This document shows, in pieces, positions 17,001-24,882 of a DNA stretch of 64,000 nt. The position numbers and the translations under genes were made by a program. The first letter of the stretch is position 1, and each line of letters starts with the position of its first letter. Under the pieces are notes generated by a model, which had not been told where the DNA came from, searched no databases, and saw only the letters and a program-made list of their open reading frames with translations. This DNA is from Actinomycetospora cinnamomea (lineage in GTDB: Bacteria > Actinomycetota > Actinomycetes > Mycobacteriales > Pseudonocardiaceae). The stretch lies in NCBI RefSeq assembly GCF_003096675.1, contig NZ_QEKW01000001.1, forward strand, positions 806,001 through 870,000, given 5' to 3'.

Positions 17001-17592
17001 AGCCGCCCAGGGAGTCCCACTCGCGGCGCCGCACGAGCGAGCCCGCCGAGCCGACGGCGAGCACCTCGGAGTTGGTGGCGAACTGGCCGAGGTCGAGCTC
17101 GTCGGCACCGATGCCGGTCTGCCGCGAGCCCGAGGCGTCGATCGACACCCCGGCCTCGACGACGAGGCGGGGCTCGTCCCAGTCGAGGACGAGCGGTCCG
17201 AGCACGGCCGCGGACGGGGAGGCGTCGGCGACCGAGAGCAGGACCTGGAGGCAGTCCGGGGCGGGCGCCGCGTCGTCGTGGAGGACCCAGATCCAGTCGC
17301 CGGAGCCCGAGGAGCCGGCACCGCGTCCCCAGCGGCGGTCGGCGTCGTCGACGGCGGTGTGCACCGCCTCGGCGAACCCGGTGTCGTGGGGCATGCGCAG
17401 CACCACGTCGACCTGGTTGCTGGCCGCGAGGAGGCCGGCGGTGCCGTCCGTGGAGCCCGTGTCGACCGCGATCACCCGGCGCGGGCGCCGTGTCTGGCGC
17501 GCGAGGGCCGCGAGGGTCTCGGGCAGCCAGGTCTCGCCGTCGTGGCACACCAGCACGCCGAGCACCGGCGCCACCGGGGAGGCTCCAGCCAC
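14011..17592 (-). CDS. Large membrane-bound family 2 glycosyltransferase
   Basis: This is the longest protein here (1193 residues). Residues 1-300 form a GT2 domain with the nucleotide-binding VDTGSTDG (43-50), a DXD-like HDD (105-107), and LREDVDYGWRVNRAG further on, as in rhamnosyl- and galactofuranosyl-type transferases. After a Pro/Arg linker (about 300-490) the rest is a polytopic membrane region with roughly a dozen hydrophobic segments and a periplasmic-looking end. Such giant GT2 proteins sit next to whiB in Streptomyces and its relatives, and probably add sugar to a lipid-linked or surface polymer. GGAAGGA lies about 10 nt before the GTG start. Confidence 0.85.
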   Translation of the reverse strand: MAGASPVAPVLGVLVCHDGETWLPETLAALARQTRRPRRVIAVDTGSTDGTAGLLAASNQVDVVLRMPHDTGFAEAVHTAVDDADRRWGRGAGSSGSGDWIWVLHDDAAPAPDCLQVLLSVADASPSAAVLGPLVLDWDEPRLVVEAGVSIDASGSRQTGIGADELDLGQFATNSEVLAVGSAGSLVRRREWDSLGGFDTALGLLREDVDYGWRVNRAGGLVLCTPSARLRHARALSVRARTLDTAGVDPRYRATDRAHGVRTFLANCSTPAFVLGLVRLPVLAVLRALGLLLVRRARAAGAELAGVARVLGSGPGVADLADARRRRSTGATALPRELRGLLTSRTTRLRNAVRGGLTSLVRGRLREELDLGRLPEWAERGSRPGTAGSGDGAAPRRAVGPEALAAGAGAGVRRTRRTAGLRRPGESLAVALPGPRTPADDTSAAGDATELIGATSATSATPATSEPPTAPGERVVVVPITAGRVARELLLAPPLLLVIGLTLVSLATQRARLGLGLAGGRIAEVPGLRELWSSYLAAWHPAAGGTGAPAPAALAVVGALGGPAVPLGGPPAAVSILLVAALPLAGLSAYLATRELRVGRVLRALAGAAYALLGVPAGAVAQGRLDGVVAAVLLPLVLAGVVAVLRGVRTSGRRGSWWSTAAGTALALGVVSAFAPLVHALVLVVVVVGFVLVPAPPKAAGRRAMSLAVIVVLPVLLLLPWPTVLLTSPEVLLHGTGAPVPERYVAALDVLALDPGGPGTVPWAGLALVVAAVGGALIAPRRAAIPGLALLVLGIVAAGVVGSFALPPLPGGDPRPGWTGPALALATAGALWSVLAQVAAARTEPLGQLLGRRDRPERAPLRRGESELDLGGAGLTGRLAGAAERVGAGASGLARRLRPRRSETGERDRSARRARGVAVPVLAVAVATLAVVTVLGGGAGPLADTRAPTLAAPLADELARSGAGVAVVTRDADTTRRAGPGLPRYGDDDHAPVGAAPARLQRDVRALLSGDPATVQAGVAELATAGTGAVVLPDAATARAVRAAAGPLLADAPPVSDGRPVVRVALPVASAVLLEPPISDDATEARAAPRRAAGITPVPSDLPTVAARVSPGADRRLLVVAAELESGWSATVGGAPAPIVPAWGHLVGVTVGPEGGPVVVDRDSTTRLLLLLLQLALVLFTAISALPSRTRLD

Positions 17593-17701
17593 GGGCGCGT
17601 CGTCCTTCCCCCTCGGGTCGCCACCCGAGGGGCGCCCACGCTCCGATCAGGCGGCCGACGATAGCCGCCGGGATCGCGCGGCCCGGCCCGGGGCGGGGCG
17701 C

Positions 17702-18034
17702 TCAGACCACGCGACGCTTGAGGCGACGGCGCTCGCGCTCGGAGAGCCCGCCCCAGATCCCGAAACGCTCGTCGTGCCCGAGCGCGTACTCGAGGCACTC
17801 GGTGCGGACCTCACAGCTGTTGCAGATCTGCTTGGCCTCCCGGGTGCTGCCGCCCTTCTCCGGGAAGAACGCCTCGGGGTCGGTCTGCGCGCACAGCGCG
17901 CGCTCCTGCCACTCCTGCTCGTCCTCGGTCACCATGGCCAGCTCGGACAGGACGTCCCTCAGCCCCGTCTGTGGCCCGCGTCCTGCCTGCCCTGTACCGC
18001 CCAGCACCACCGACCCGCTCTCCGCACCGTTCAC
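17702..18034 (-). CDS. whiB2: WhiB2/WhmD-type iron-sulfur regulator
   Basis: This 110-residue protein carries the four cluster cysteines at 48, 71, 74 and 80, the G-(I/V)-W-G-G turn GIWGG at 92-96, and a basic tail ERRRLKRRVV. CAQTDPEAFFPEKGGSTREAK is nearly identical to WhiB of Streptomyces and WhiB2 of mycobacteria, which governs septation with partner WhiA. The GTG start at 18034 has GGGGAG a few bases upstream; an internal ATG at residue 34 has no ribosome site. The first 40 residues are therefore longer than usual. A convincing promoter is at 18120-18149. Confidence 0.94.
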   Translation of the reverse strand: MNGAESGSVVLGGTGQAGRGPQTGLRDVLSELAMVTEDEQEWQERALCAQTDPEAFFPEKGGSTREAKQICNSCEVRTECLEYALGHDERFGIWGGLSERERRRLKRRVV

Positions 18035-18119
18035 GACGCTCCCCTCGCCTCCGACTCCCCCCGGCCCCCACTGAGACGGACGAGGCGCCGGCCCCGCACC
18101 GACGTGTCATCGCGTACGA

Positions 18120-18149
18120 ATTACACCGGTGTCGTTCCATCCGGGTCAA
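18120..18149 (-). promoter_or_regulatory. Promoter of whiB2
   Basis: On the minus strand TTGACC (18144-18149) is followed after exactly 18 nt by TGTAAT (18120-18125). Transcription would start near 18113, giving a leader of about 80 nt. The patch is clearly less GC-rich than its surroundings. Confidence 0.65.
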
Positions 18150-18245
18150 GGCGGGGGCCCCGTGTGGCCGCATGTCGCGACGGACGGTCGTCACGTGCGG
18201 TGAACGTCATGCGCTGTCCGTAGCAACGCACTGGTGCCGCACCGT

Positions 18246-18280
18246 CGGGGCGGGCGGGCGGGGCACGCCCGCCCGCGGGG
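18246..18280. promoter_or_regulatory. GC-rich hairpin ahead of the M50 protease gene
   Basis: Runs of GGGCGGGC and GCCCGCCC pair across a short spacer between whiB2 and the M50 gene. It may insulate the M50 operon from upstream transcription. GACACT follows, 9-10 nt before the M50 start, as a weak -10. Confidence 0.35.
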
Positions 18281-18292
18281 ACACTGGAGCCC

Positions 18293-19057
18293 GTGGCTCC
18301 CCCCGTCTCCCGGCTGCGCTCCCCGGTCAGCCCCATCTTCCTGGTCCTCGTGGCGCTGACCGTCGCGGGGGGCGCGCTGACACTCGTGCCCGCGCGGGGC
18401 GCCGTCGTCGGCGGGACCGTGCTGCTCGTGCTCGCCGGGTGGGCGGTGTCGCTGTGCCTGCACGAGTTCTCCCACGCGCTGACCGCCGACCGTTGCGGCG
18501 ACCACTCGGTGCGCGACCGCGGCTACCTCACGCTGGACATCCGCCGCTACGCCAACATCGGGCTGACGCTGGTCCTGCCGCTGCTCTTCCTGCTCATCGG
18601 GGGTATCCCCCTGCCCGGCGGCGCGGTCTGGATCCAGCGCGCGGCGCTGCGCTCGCGGGTGGCGATCAGCGCGGTGTCGCTGGCCGGGCCGCTGGCGAAC
18701 CTCCTGCTCGCCGCCGTGATCGCGATCGGGATCGCGCTCACCGCCCCGCCGCTGCCGCTCGCCGCCGCCCTGGCGTTCCTCGGCATCATCCAGGTCCTGA
18801 CGTTCGTGCTGAACGTGCTGCCGATCCCGGGCCTCGACGGCTGGGGCGTCATCGACCCGTACCTGCCGTGGGGCACGCGCACGACCGCGGCGCGGGTCGC
18901 GCCCTACGCCCCGTTCGCGATCATCCTGCTGATCTTCCTGCTCCCCGGCGCCTCCGCGCTGCTCTTCGCGGTGTCCGAGTCGCTGTGGTCGCTCGTCGGC
19001 GGCGACGGGACGCTCGCGCGGCTGGGCAACGTGCAGTTCGCCCGCCTGCTGGGCTGA
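18293..19057 (+). CDS. M50-family site-2-type membrane metalloprotease
   Basis: This 254-residue protein has about six hydrophobic segments. HEFSHAL (residues 58-64) supplies the HExxH zinc motif in a membrane helix, and NVLPIPGLDGWGVIDP near 178-193 gives the third ligand Asp of the NPDG box. Short M50 proteins of this kind lack PDZ domains. The substrate is unknown; relatives cut membrane-bound anti-sigma factors or similar. It is the first gene of a run followed by cofD after 26 nt, fbiB and a NUDIX gene. GTG 18293 is the chosen start with GGAG close upstream. Confidence 0.87.
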   Translation: MAPPVSRLRSPVSPIFLVLVALTVAGGALTLVPARGAVVGGTVLLVLAGWAVSLCLHEFSHALTADRCGDHSVRDRGYLTLDIRRYANIGLTLVLPLLFLLIGGIPLPGGAVWIQRAALRSRVAISAVSLAGPLANLLLAAVIAIGIALTAPPLPLAAALAFLGIIQVLTFVLNVLPIPGLDGWGVIDPYLPWGTRTTAARVAPYAPFAIILLIFLLPGASALLFAVSESLWSLVGGDGTLARLGNVQFARLLG

Positions 19058-19083
19058 GCCGGCGCGGAGAGGACGATGGCACC

Positions 19084-20040
19084 GTGAAGGTCACCGTTCT
19101 GGTCGGGGGCGTCGGCGGCGCCCGGTTCCTGCAGGGCGTCAAGGCCGCCGCGGCGCCCGGCGACGCCATCCGCGCGGTGGTCAACATCGGCGACGACATC
19201 TGGCTGCACGGCCTGCGCGTCTGCCCCGACCTCGACACGTGCATGTACACGCTCGGTGCGGGCATCGACCCGGAGCGGGGCTGGGGCCGGGCCAAGGAGA
19301 CCTGGTCGGTGCGCGAGGAGCTCGAGGCCTACGGCGCCGACCCGACGTGGTTCGGCCTCGGCGACCGCGACGTCGCCACCCACCTCGTGCGCACGCGGAT
19401 GCTGCGCGCGGGCTACCCGCTCTCGCAGGTCACCGCCGCGCTGTGCCACCGCTGGGCCCCGGGGGTCGACCTGATCCCCGCCAGCGACGACCGGATCGAG
19501 ACCCACGTCGTGGTGGACACCGGCGACGACCCCCCTCAGCGCAAGGCCATCCACTTCCAGGAGTGGTGGGTGCGCCACCGCGCGGCGCTGCCCGCGCACT
19601 CGTTCGCCTCGGTCGGGCGCGACCAGGCGACGGCGTGCCCCGACGCGCTCGCCGCCGTCGCCGACGCCGACGTCGTGCTCGTCGCGCCGTCGAACCCGGT
19701 GGTCAGCATCCACACGATCGTCGACGTGCCGGGCATGCGGCCGGCGCTGGCCGCGGCGCCGGGGAGGATCGTGGGCGTGTCGCCGATCGTCGGCGGACAG
19801 GCGGTGCGCGGGATGGCCGAGGCCTGCCTCGCGGCGGTGGAGGTGCCGGTCAGCGCCGAGGGCGTCGGCCGCTGGTACGGCGCGCGGAGCACCGGCGGGC
19901 TGCTGGACGGGTGGCTCGTGGCCCCGGGCGACGGGGCGGACGTGCCCGGGGTCGAGGTCCGCGAGGTGCCGCTGATGATGACCGACCCCGACACCACCGC
20001 GGCGATGGTCCGCGCGGCGTACGAGGTCGCGGGTGTCTGA
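19084..20040 (+). CDS. cofD: 2-phospho-L-lactate/PEP transferase of F420 synthesis (CofD/FbiA)
   Basis: This 318-residue enzyme transfers a phospho-three-carbon unit from an activated guanosine diphosphate to the deazaflavin Fo, giving F420-0 or its dehydro form. GGVGGARF (8-15) is the nucleotide-binding start, NIGDD (near 38) binds metal, and APSNPVVSI (near 205) is the conserved ligand loop. The GTG start at 19084 was chosen by homology, with GAGAGG upstream. The stop overlaps the fbiB start by 8 nt, so the products are made in step, as for Rv3261-Rv3262. Confidence 0.95.
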   Translation: MKVTVLVGGVGGARFLQGVKAAAAPGDAIRAVVNIGDDIWLHGLRVCPDLDTCMYTLGAGIDPERGWGRAKETWSVREELEAYGADPTWFGLGDRDVATHLVRTRMLRAGYPLSQVTAALCHRWAPGVDLIPASDDRIETHVVVDTGDDPPQRKAIHFQEWWVRHRAALPAHSFASVGRDQATACPDALAAVADADVVLVAPSNPVVSIHTIVDVPGMRPALAAAPGRIVGVSPIVGGQAVRGMAEACLAAVEVPVSAEGVGRWYGARSTGGLLDGWLVAPGDGADVPGVEVREVPLMMTDPDTTAAMVRAAYEVAGV

Positions 20041-21469
20041 CGGACCCGCCGACGCAGCGAGGGGCGCCCCCGCGGCGTCGCACGCGGTCAGGGCGTCCCT
20101 CGCTCCCCCGCACCCGGACCACGCCGCCGGCGGGCTGACGCTCTGGGGCGTCACGGGGCTGCCCGAGTTCCGCCCCGGCGACGACCTCGCCGCGGCGCTG
20201 GCCGCCGCGCTCGACGGCACGATCGCCGACGGCGACGTGGTGGTGGTCACGTCGAAGGTGCTCTCGAAGATCGAGGGCCGGCTGGTGCGCGTGCCCGCCG
20301 ACCCCGAGGACCGCGACGCGGCCCGTCGCGCGCTGGTCGACCGGGAGACCGTGCGCCTGCTCGCCACCAAGGGCCGCACCAAGATCGTCGCCAACCGGTT
20401 GGGGATCGTGCAGGCCGCGGCCGGGATCGACGCGTCGAACGTGGCCGGCGACGAGGTGGCGCTGCTGCCCGAGGACCCGGACGCGTCGGCCGCGGCGCTG
20501 CGCACGGCGCTGCGGGCGCGGCTCGGGGTCGACGTCGCCGTGGTCGTGACCGACACCATGGGCCGGACGTGGCGGACGGGCCAGACCGACGCGGCGATCG
20601 GCGCGGCGGGCCTGGAGGTCGTGCACGCCTACGCCGGGGCGGTCGACGCGCAGGGCAACGAGCTCGTCGTCACCGAGGTCGCCGTGGCCGACGAGGTGGC
20701 CGCGGCCGCCGACCTCGTCAAGGGCAAGCTCGGCGGCGTCCCGGTCGCGGTCGTGCGCGGGCTGCCGGCGACCCTGCGCTCGGAGACCGCCCGGGGTGCC
20801 GACCTCGTCCGCCCGGTCGAGGAGGACCTGTTCCGGCTGGGCACCGCGGAGGCCCTGGCGCAGGGGCGCCGTGACGCCGTCCCCGCGCGGCGCTCGATCC
20901 GGGAGTTCGCCGACACGCCCGTCGACCCCGACGCGCTGCGCCGGGCCGGGGCCGCCGCGCTCACCGCGCCGGCGCCGCACCACACCCGGCCCGTGCGGTT
21001 CGTCCGCCTGGTCTCGGCGGAGGTGCGCACCCGCCTGCTCGACGCGATGGCCGACGCGTGGCGCGCGGACCTGCGGGGGGACGGCCTGTCCGAGGAGGCC
21101 GTGGCCCGGCGGGTGGCCCGCGGCGACCTGCTGCGCACCGCGCCCGAGGTCGTGCTGCCGTTCCTCGTCGCCTCTCCCGCAGCCGGTGCCCACGCCTACC
21201 CCGACGCGCGCCGGACGGCGGCCGAGCACACGATGTTCACCGTCGCCGGCGGTGCGGCGGTGCAGGGCCTGCTGGTCGCGCTGGCCGCCGAGGGGCTCGG
21301 CTCGTGCTGGGTCTCCTCGACCATCTTCGCCCCGGACGTCGTCCGCGCGGTGCTCGCGCTGCCCACCGACTGGGAGCCGCTCGGCGCCGTCGCCGTCGGG
21401 CACCCCACGACCGCACCGCCGCCCCGCGGCGAGCTGACCGTCGACGACCGGTGGGTGGAGATCCCGTGA
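20033..21469 (+). CDS. fbiB: Bifunctional F420:gamma-glutamyl ligase FbiB
   Basis: Residues 38-275 are the CofE-type gamma-glutamyl ligase ([31 protein letters not shown]), and 283-478 a nitroreductase-like FMN domain ([32 protein letters not shown]). Together they reduce dehydro-F420 and add the poly-glutamate tail, as in mycobacterial FbiB. The N-terminus is about 25 residues longer than Rv3262: residues 7-25 ([19 protein letters not shown]) match the translated palindromic repeat at 57548-57675, so a repeat has entered the gene in frame. The GTG start overlaps cofD by 8 nt. Confidence 0.95.
   Translation: MSDGPADAARGAPAASHAVRASLAPPHPDHAAGGLTLWGVTGLPEFRPGDDLAAALAAALDGTIADGDVVVVTSKVLSKIEGRLVRVPADPEDRDAARRALVDRETVRLLATKGRTKIVANRLGIVQAAAGIDASNVAGDEVALLPEDPDASAAALRTALRARLGVDVAVVVTDTMGRTWRTGQTDAAIGAAGLEVVHAYAGAVDAQGNELVVTEVAVADEVAAAADLVKGKLGGVPVAVVRGLPATLRSETARGADLVRPVEEDLFRLGTAEALAQGRRDAVPARRSIREFADTPVDPDALRRAGAAALTAPAPHHTRPVRFVRLVSAEVRTRLLDAMADAWRADLRGDGLSEEAVARRVARGDLLRTAPEVVLPFLVASPAAGAHAYPDARRTAAEHTMFTVAGGAAVQGLLVALAAEGLGSCWVSSTIFAPDVVRAVLALPTDWEPLGAVAVGHPTTAPPPRGELTVDDRWVEIP
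20045..20107. repeat. Palindromic repeat copy inside fbiB
   Basis: GACGCAGCGAGGG near the left end and AGGGCGTCCCTCGCT near the right end are the two arms of the repeat found at 57578-57600 and 57653-57675, here held apart by about 24 nt. The element is read in frame as part of FbiB. Confidence 0.7.
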
Positions 21470-22032
21470 CCCACGAGCCGACCCTGGCCGCCGCCACCCG
21501 CGCCGCCGTGCGCACGGCCGCGGTGCACGCCGACGCCCGCGCCGTCCTCGCCGGCTGGCGTCCCGCCGCGCGCGAGCTCGACTCGGTGCGCCAGGCCCTG
21601 TTGGCCTACCTGGACGCGCGGCCCGACGCGTGCGCCCGGGCCTGCGTGCCCGGCCACCTCACCGCGTCCGCACTGGTGCTGGACGCCGCGGGCGAGCACG
21701 CCCTGCTCACGCTGCACCCGCGCATCGGTACCTGGGTGCAGCTCGGCGGGCACATCGAGCCCGACGACACGACGCTCGCCGGCGCCGCGCTCCGCGAGGC
21801 GACCGAGGAGTCGGGCATCGAGGGCCTCGTCGTCGACCCCGAGCCCGTGCACGCCGAGGTCCACCCGCTGACGTGCTCGCTGGGTGTGCCCACCCGCCAT
21901 CTCGACGTGCGGTTCCTGGTCCGCGCCCCCGCCGGCGCCGTCGAGACGATCAGCGAGGAGTCCCTCGACCTGCGCTGGTGGCCGCTCGCCGAGCTGCCCG
22001 ACAGCGTCGCCTTCGGGCGGGCGCCGGCCTGA
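21466..22032 (+). CDS. NUDIX hydrolase
   Basis: This 188-residue protein carries a NUDIX box with GGHIEPDD followed by [12 protein letters not shown], which keeps the REXXEE-like core that binds magnesium and the diphosphate of a nucleoside-diphosphate-X substrate; spacing is one residue longer than the consensus. The first 60 residues form a helical extension that is common in actinobacterial relatives. The GTG start overlaps the fbiB stop (GTGA), so it belongs to the F420 operon. What it hydrolyses is unknown. Confidence 0.88.
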   Translation: MTHEPTLAAATRAAVRTAAVHADARAVLAGWRPAARELDSVRQALLAYLDARPDACARACVPGHLTASALVLDAAGEHALLTLHPRIGTWVQLGGHIEPDDTTLAGAALREATEESGIEGLVVDPEPVHAEVHPLTCSLGVPTRHLDVRFLVRAPAGAVETISEESLDLRWWPLAELPDSVAFGRAPA

Positions 22033-22041
22033 GACGGCCGG

Positions 22042-22995
22042 TCACCAGCTCCGGTAGTCCTTGGGCGAGAACCGCGGGCCGAAGCGCGGGCGCCGGAAAC
22101 CCGAGGCCTCGATGTAGCGCACGGCGCGCTGGCGCTGCGGCGCGTAGCAGGCGAGCACCTCGAGCATCCCGTCGTCGTCGAGCTTGCGGCCCACGAGGGC
22201 CCAGCCGACCGTCGCGGGGATGTGGAAGTCGCCGACGCTCACCGCGTCGGGGTCGCCCCAGGACCGCTGGGCCACCTCCGCGGCGGTCCACACACCGATC
22301 CCCGGCACCTTCTGCAGCAGCGCGCGCCCGGCCTCGCCGCGCAGCTCGGCGGCCTTCTCCAGGCGGTGGGCCACGGCGGCCGCGGCGAGGATCGCCCGGC
22401 GGCGGGCCTGGTCGACGCCGGCGCGGTGCCACTCCCAGTCGGGGACGGCCCGGATCTGCCGCGGGGTCGGCGGCAGCTTCATCCCGCGCGGGACGGGACC
22501 GGGCGCGTCGTCGCCGAAGCGCCGGCACAGCTCGCGGAACGACCGCCGCGCCTCCACGCCGGTCACCTTCTGCTCGAGGATCGCGGGCAGGAGCACGTCC
22601 CACACCGTGCGCGTCGCCCCGAGGCGCAGGCCCGGCATGCGCCGGCGCGTCTCGGCGACCAGCGGGTGGTGCCCGACGAAGCCGGCGTCGTCGTCCTCGG
22701 CACCGAGCAGCGCCGGCACCCCGTCGAGCACCCACGCCGCACCGGGCCCCCAGGCCCGGGCGTGCACCTCGCCGTCGCGCCGCGACAGCGCGAGCGTGCC
22801 CGGCCCGTCCGGGGTGTGCGTCGCGCGCCAGAGCACCCCGGCCCCGCCGGAGGCGTCGGTGCCGGTACGGAACGTGGGATCGCCCTTCCCGCGGCGCAGC
22901 GGCGCGAGCAGGGCGCGGACGTCGAGCACGAAGTCGGGGCGCCAGGTCCGCTCGGCGACCGGTGGGACCGGAGCAGCACCGACCTCAGGCACCAC
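22042..22995 (-). CDS. HhH-GPD DNA glycosylase (3-methyladenine/8-oxoG-type)
   Basis: This 317-residue base-excision enzyme has a helix-hairpin-helix LLQKVPGIGVWTAAEVAQ (near 225-242) and the following VGDFHIPA that holds the catalytic aspartate. The N-terminal 120 residues resemble the AlkA-like beta domain. It would remove alkylated or oxidised bases. The start overlaps the manC stop by 8-11 nt depending on which of two adjacent GTG codons (22995 or 22992) is used. It is convergent with the NUDIX gene, with only 9 nt between the stops. Confidence 0.87.
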   Translation of the reverse strand: MVPEVGAAPVPPVAERTWRPDFVLDVRALLAPLRRGKGDPTFRTGTDASGGAGVLWRATHTPDGPGTLALSRRDGEVHARAWGPGAAWVLDGVPALLGAEDDDAGFVGHHPLVAETRRRMPGLRLGATRTVWDVLLPAILEQKVTGVEARRSFRELCRRFGDDAPGPVPRGMKLPPTPRQIRAVPDWEWHRAGVDQARRRAILAAAAVAHRLEKAAELRGEAGRALLQKVPGIGVWTAAEVAQRSWGDPDAVSVGDFHIPATVGWALVGRKLDDDGMLEVLACYAPQRQRAVRYIEASGFRRPRFGPRFSPKDYRSW

Positions 22996-24139
22996 CCGAG
23001 AATCGCAGACCGCCGTCGGGGACGACGAGGCCGGGCCAGACCCGCAGGCCGGCGAGCAGCTCGCACGACGCGCCGATCGCGGCACCCTCGGCGACGACGG
23101 CGTCGCGCACCACCGTGTCGTCGCCGATGGACGCGCCCGGCCCGATCACCGAGCGCTCGACGAGGGCGCCGTCGCCGATCCGCGCGCCGTCCATGAGCAC
23201 CGAGCCCGAGACGCGGCTGCCCTCCCCGATCTGCACCTCGGCGCCGACGGTGGTGCCGTCGGTGAGCGACGCCGACGCCGCGACCTTCGCGCCGGGCAGC
23301 AGCAGCGCCGTGCCGACGGGCCCGGGCAGCGCCGCGGTGGGGGCCGCGCCCTGGACGAGGTCGGCGCTGCCGCGCACGAAGGAGGCCGGGGTGCCGAGGT
23401 CGAGCCAGTAGGAGGACTCGACGTGGCCCTGCAGCCGCGCGCCGCCCTCGAGCAGGCCGGGAAAGGTCTCGCGCTCCACCGACACCGCCCGCCCGGCGGG
23501 GATCGTGTCGAGGACGTCCCGGCGGAAGACGTAGCAACCGGCGTTGACCTGGTCGGTCGGCGGCGCGAGCGTCTTCTCGAGGAACGCGGTGACCCGCCCG
23601 TCGTCGTCGGTGGGCACGCAGCCGAAGGCGGTGGGGTCGGGCACGCGGACGAGGTGCAGCGTCGCGTCGGCGCTCGCGGCCCGGTGCTCGCCGACCACGG
23701 CGCGGACGTCGACACCGGAGAGGATGTCGCCGTTGAACACGACGACCTCGTCGTAGTCGGGTCCCAGGGCCTCCGCGGCGTAGCGGATGCCGCCGCCGGT
23801 GCCCATCGGCTCGGGCTCCTCGCGGCACTCCAGGTCGAGGCCCTCGAGGCCGCCGGGGACGCCCCCGCCGAGGAACGCCTCGAACACCTCCGCGCGGTAG
23901 GCCGTGCCGAGCACGACCCGCCGGATGCCGGCCGCCGCGATACGCGAGAGCAGGTGGGCCAGGAACGGCACCCCGGCCGTCGGCAGCATCGGCTTCGGCG
24001 TGCGGAGCGTGAGCGGGCGCAGCCTGCTGCCCTGCCCGCCGACCAGCACGACCGCGGCGGTCCCCGCCGGGTCGATGACCGCCGTGTCCCCGGCCGTGTC
24101 CCCCGCGGTGTCCCCCGCCGTGTCCCCTGTGAGCACCAC
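22985..24139 (-). CDS. manC: Mannose-1-phosphate guanylyltransferase / sugar nucleotidyltransferase
   Basis: This 384-residue enzyme makes GDP-mannose from GTP and mannose-1-phosphate. The nucleotide loop VGGQGSRLRPLT spans residues 33-44, Lys49 lies in RTPKPMLP, and EPMGTGGGIRYA and FNGDIL continue the NTP-transferase fold. The C-terminal third is a left-handed beta-helix of hexapeptide repeats (GARIGDGALVERSVIGPG). The N-terminus has four GDTA repeats (residues 5-20). The GTG start has GAGGGGG 7 nt upstream, so the repeats are probably translated. It matches Rv3264c. Confidence 0.92.
   Translation of the reverse strand: MVLTGDTAGDTAGDTAGDTAVIDPAGTAAVVLVGGQGSRLRPLTLRTPKPMLPTAGVPFLAHLLSRIAAAGIRRVVLGTAYRAEVFEAFLGGGVPGGLEGLDLECREEPEPMGTGGGIRYAAEALGPDYDEVVVFNGDILSGVDVRAVVGEHRAASADATLHLVRVPDPTAFGCVPTDDDGRVTAFLEKTLAPPTDQVNAGCYVFRRDVLDTIPAGRAVSVERETFPGLLEGGARLQGHVESSYWLDLGTPASFVRGSADLVQGAAPTAALPGPVGTALLLPGAKVAASASLTDGTTVGAEVQIGEGSRVSGSVLMDGARIGDGALVERSVIGPGASIGDDTVVRDAVVAEGAAIGASCELLAGLRVWPGLVVPDGGLRFSGGA
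24081..24128. repeat. Four 12-bp repeats encoding GDTA
   Basis: GCCGTGTCCCCG-type units begin at 24081, 24093, 24105 and 24117 and differ by only one or two bases. On the minus strand they give four GDTA copies at the N-terminus of ManC. Confidence 0.92.
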
Positions 24140-24180
24140 CCGTGACCCCCTCGTCGATGACGAATCGTGACCGCGGGCGA

Positions 24181-24186
24181 TAGTGT
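24181..24186 (+). promoter_or_regulatory. Candidate -10 for the 24262 gene
   Basis: TAGTGT fits TANNNT and lies 75 nt before the GTG start, in the divergent gap with manC. Confidence 0.35.
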
Positions 24187-24261
24187 GGACCCTCCCCGGG
24201 GGCCGGACGGCGCTGACCGGGGACGGACCCGCCCGTCGGGGGAACGAGCAGGAGGGTCGTG

Positions 24262-24696
24262 GTGGCCTCGAACGCGTGGGAGCGTGCCCAGGAAGCCATC
24301 GCGCACGCGTCCCAGCGCGCCACGGAGCGTGACGAGGACGTGATCACGCCCGACACCGCCGTCTCCCCCTTCGACGCCTCGATGACCACCGTCCTGCCGC
24401 ACGCCACGGCGTCGGGGTACCGCGGCGGTACCGACCCCGACCTCACCCAGCGCCTGCCCCAGGACGGCCGGCGCCCGGCCAACGGGCACCACCGGACGCC
24501 GCCGGACGGGCCGGACGGGCAGGACCCGGCCACGGTGCGCCTCGGCGCCCAGCGCGGACCGGCCCACCCCGGCACCTCGCCGTTCCCCGCCAGCCCCTTC
24601 CCCGCCGACGAGGCCCGCCCCGAGGACGGGCGCGACGGCCGGGACGACACCCCCGCGCCCCGCCGGTCCTGGTGGCGCCGGCTCTTCGGCCGCTAG
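24262..24696 (+). CDS. Hypothetical protein with acidic-to-basic, Pro/Asp-rich composition
   Basis: I do not recognise this 144-residue protein. It begins MASNAWERAQEAIAHASQRATERDEDVITPDTA, a short amphipathic helix, continues as a Pro/Gly/Asp-rich disordered region, and ends in a strongly basic aromatic tail RRSWWRRLFGR that could bind membrane or nucleic acid. GTG 24262 was preferred to GTG 24259 because GGAGG at 24251-24255 is then 6 nt away. It is divergent from manC and followed by a 186-nt gap. The good ribosome site and TAGTGT upstream argue that it is a real gene. Confidence 0.7.
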   Translation: MASNAWERAQEAIAHASQRATERDEDVITPDTAVSPFDASMTTVLPHATASGYRGGTDPDLTQRLPQDGRRPANGHHRTPPDGPDGQDPATVRLGAQRGPAHPGTSPFPASPFPADEARPEDGRDGRDDTPAPRRSWWRRLFGR

Positions 24697-24882
24697 CCGA
24701 ACAACCAGCTCCCGGTGCACCGGGCGGCGCAGCAGCACCTGGGTGACCACCTGCAGGACCACCAGCAGCACCACTCGGCCCCGGGCCGTGGTCACGGGCA
24801 CCACGTCGACGGGCGCCGAGTAGGCGAGGACGACGCCCAGCACGGCGTCGAGCAGCAGACCCGCGCCCCCGGCGCGCCGGGG
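24697..24882. other. 186-bp gap with a possible gene remnant on the minus strand
   Basis: No complete gene is seen. On the minus strand, in the frame just past the stop of the hydrolase, LLLDAVLGVVLAYSAPVDVV and further hydrophobic residues read like a membrane segment, but there is no ribosome site and no stop before it runs antisense to other genes. Confidence 0.35.

Noticed and set aside
22985-22995. Frameshift fusing manC and the glycosylase
   Set aside because: The 8-11 nt overlap is an ordinary gene overlap. Both proteins are complete with their own motifs.
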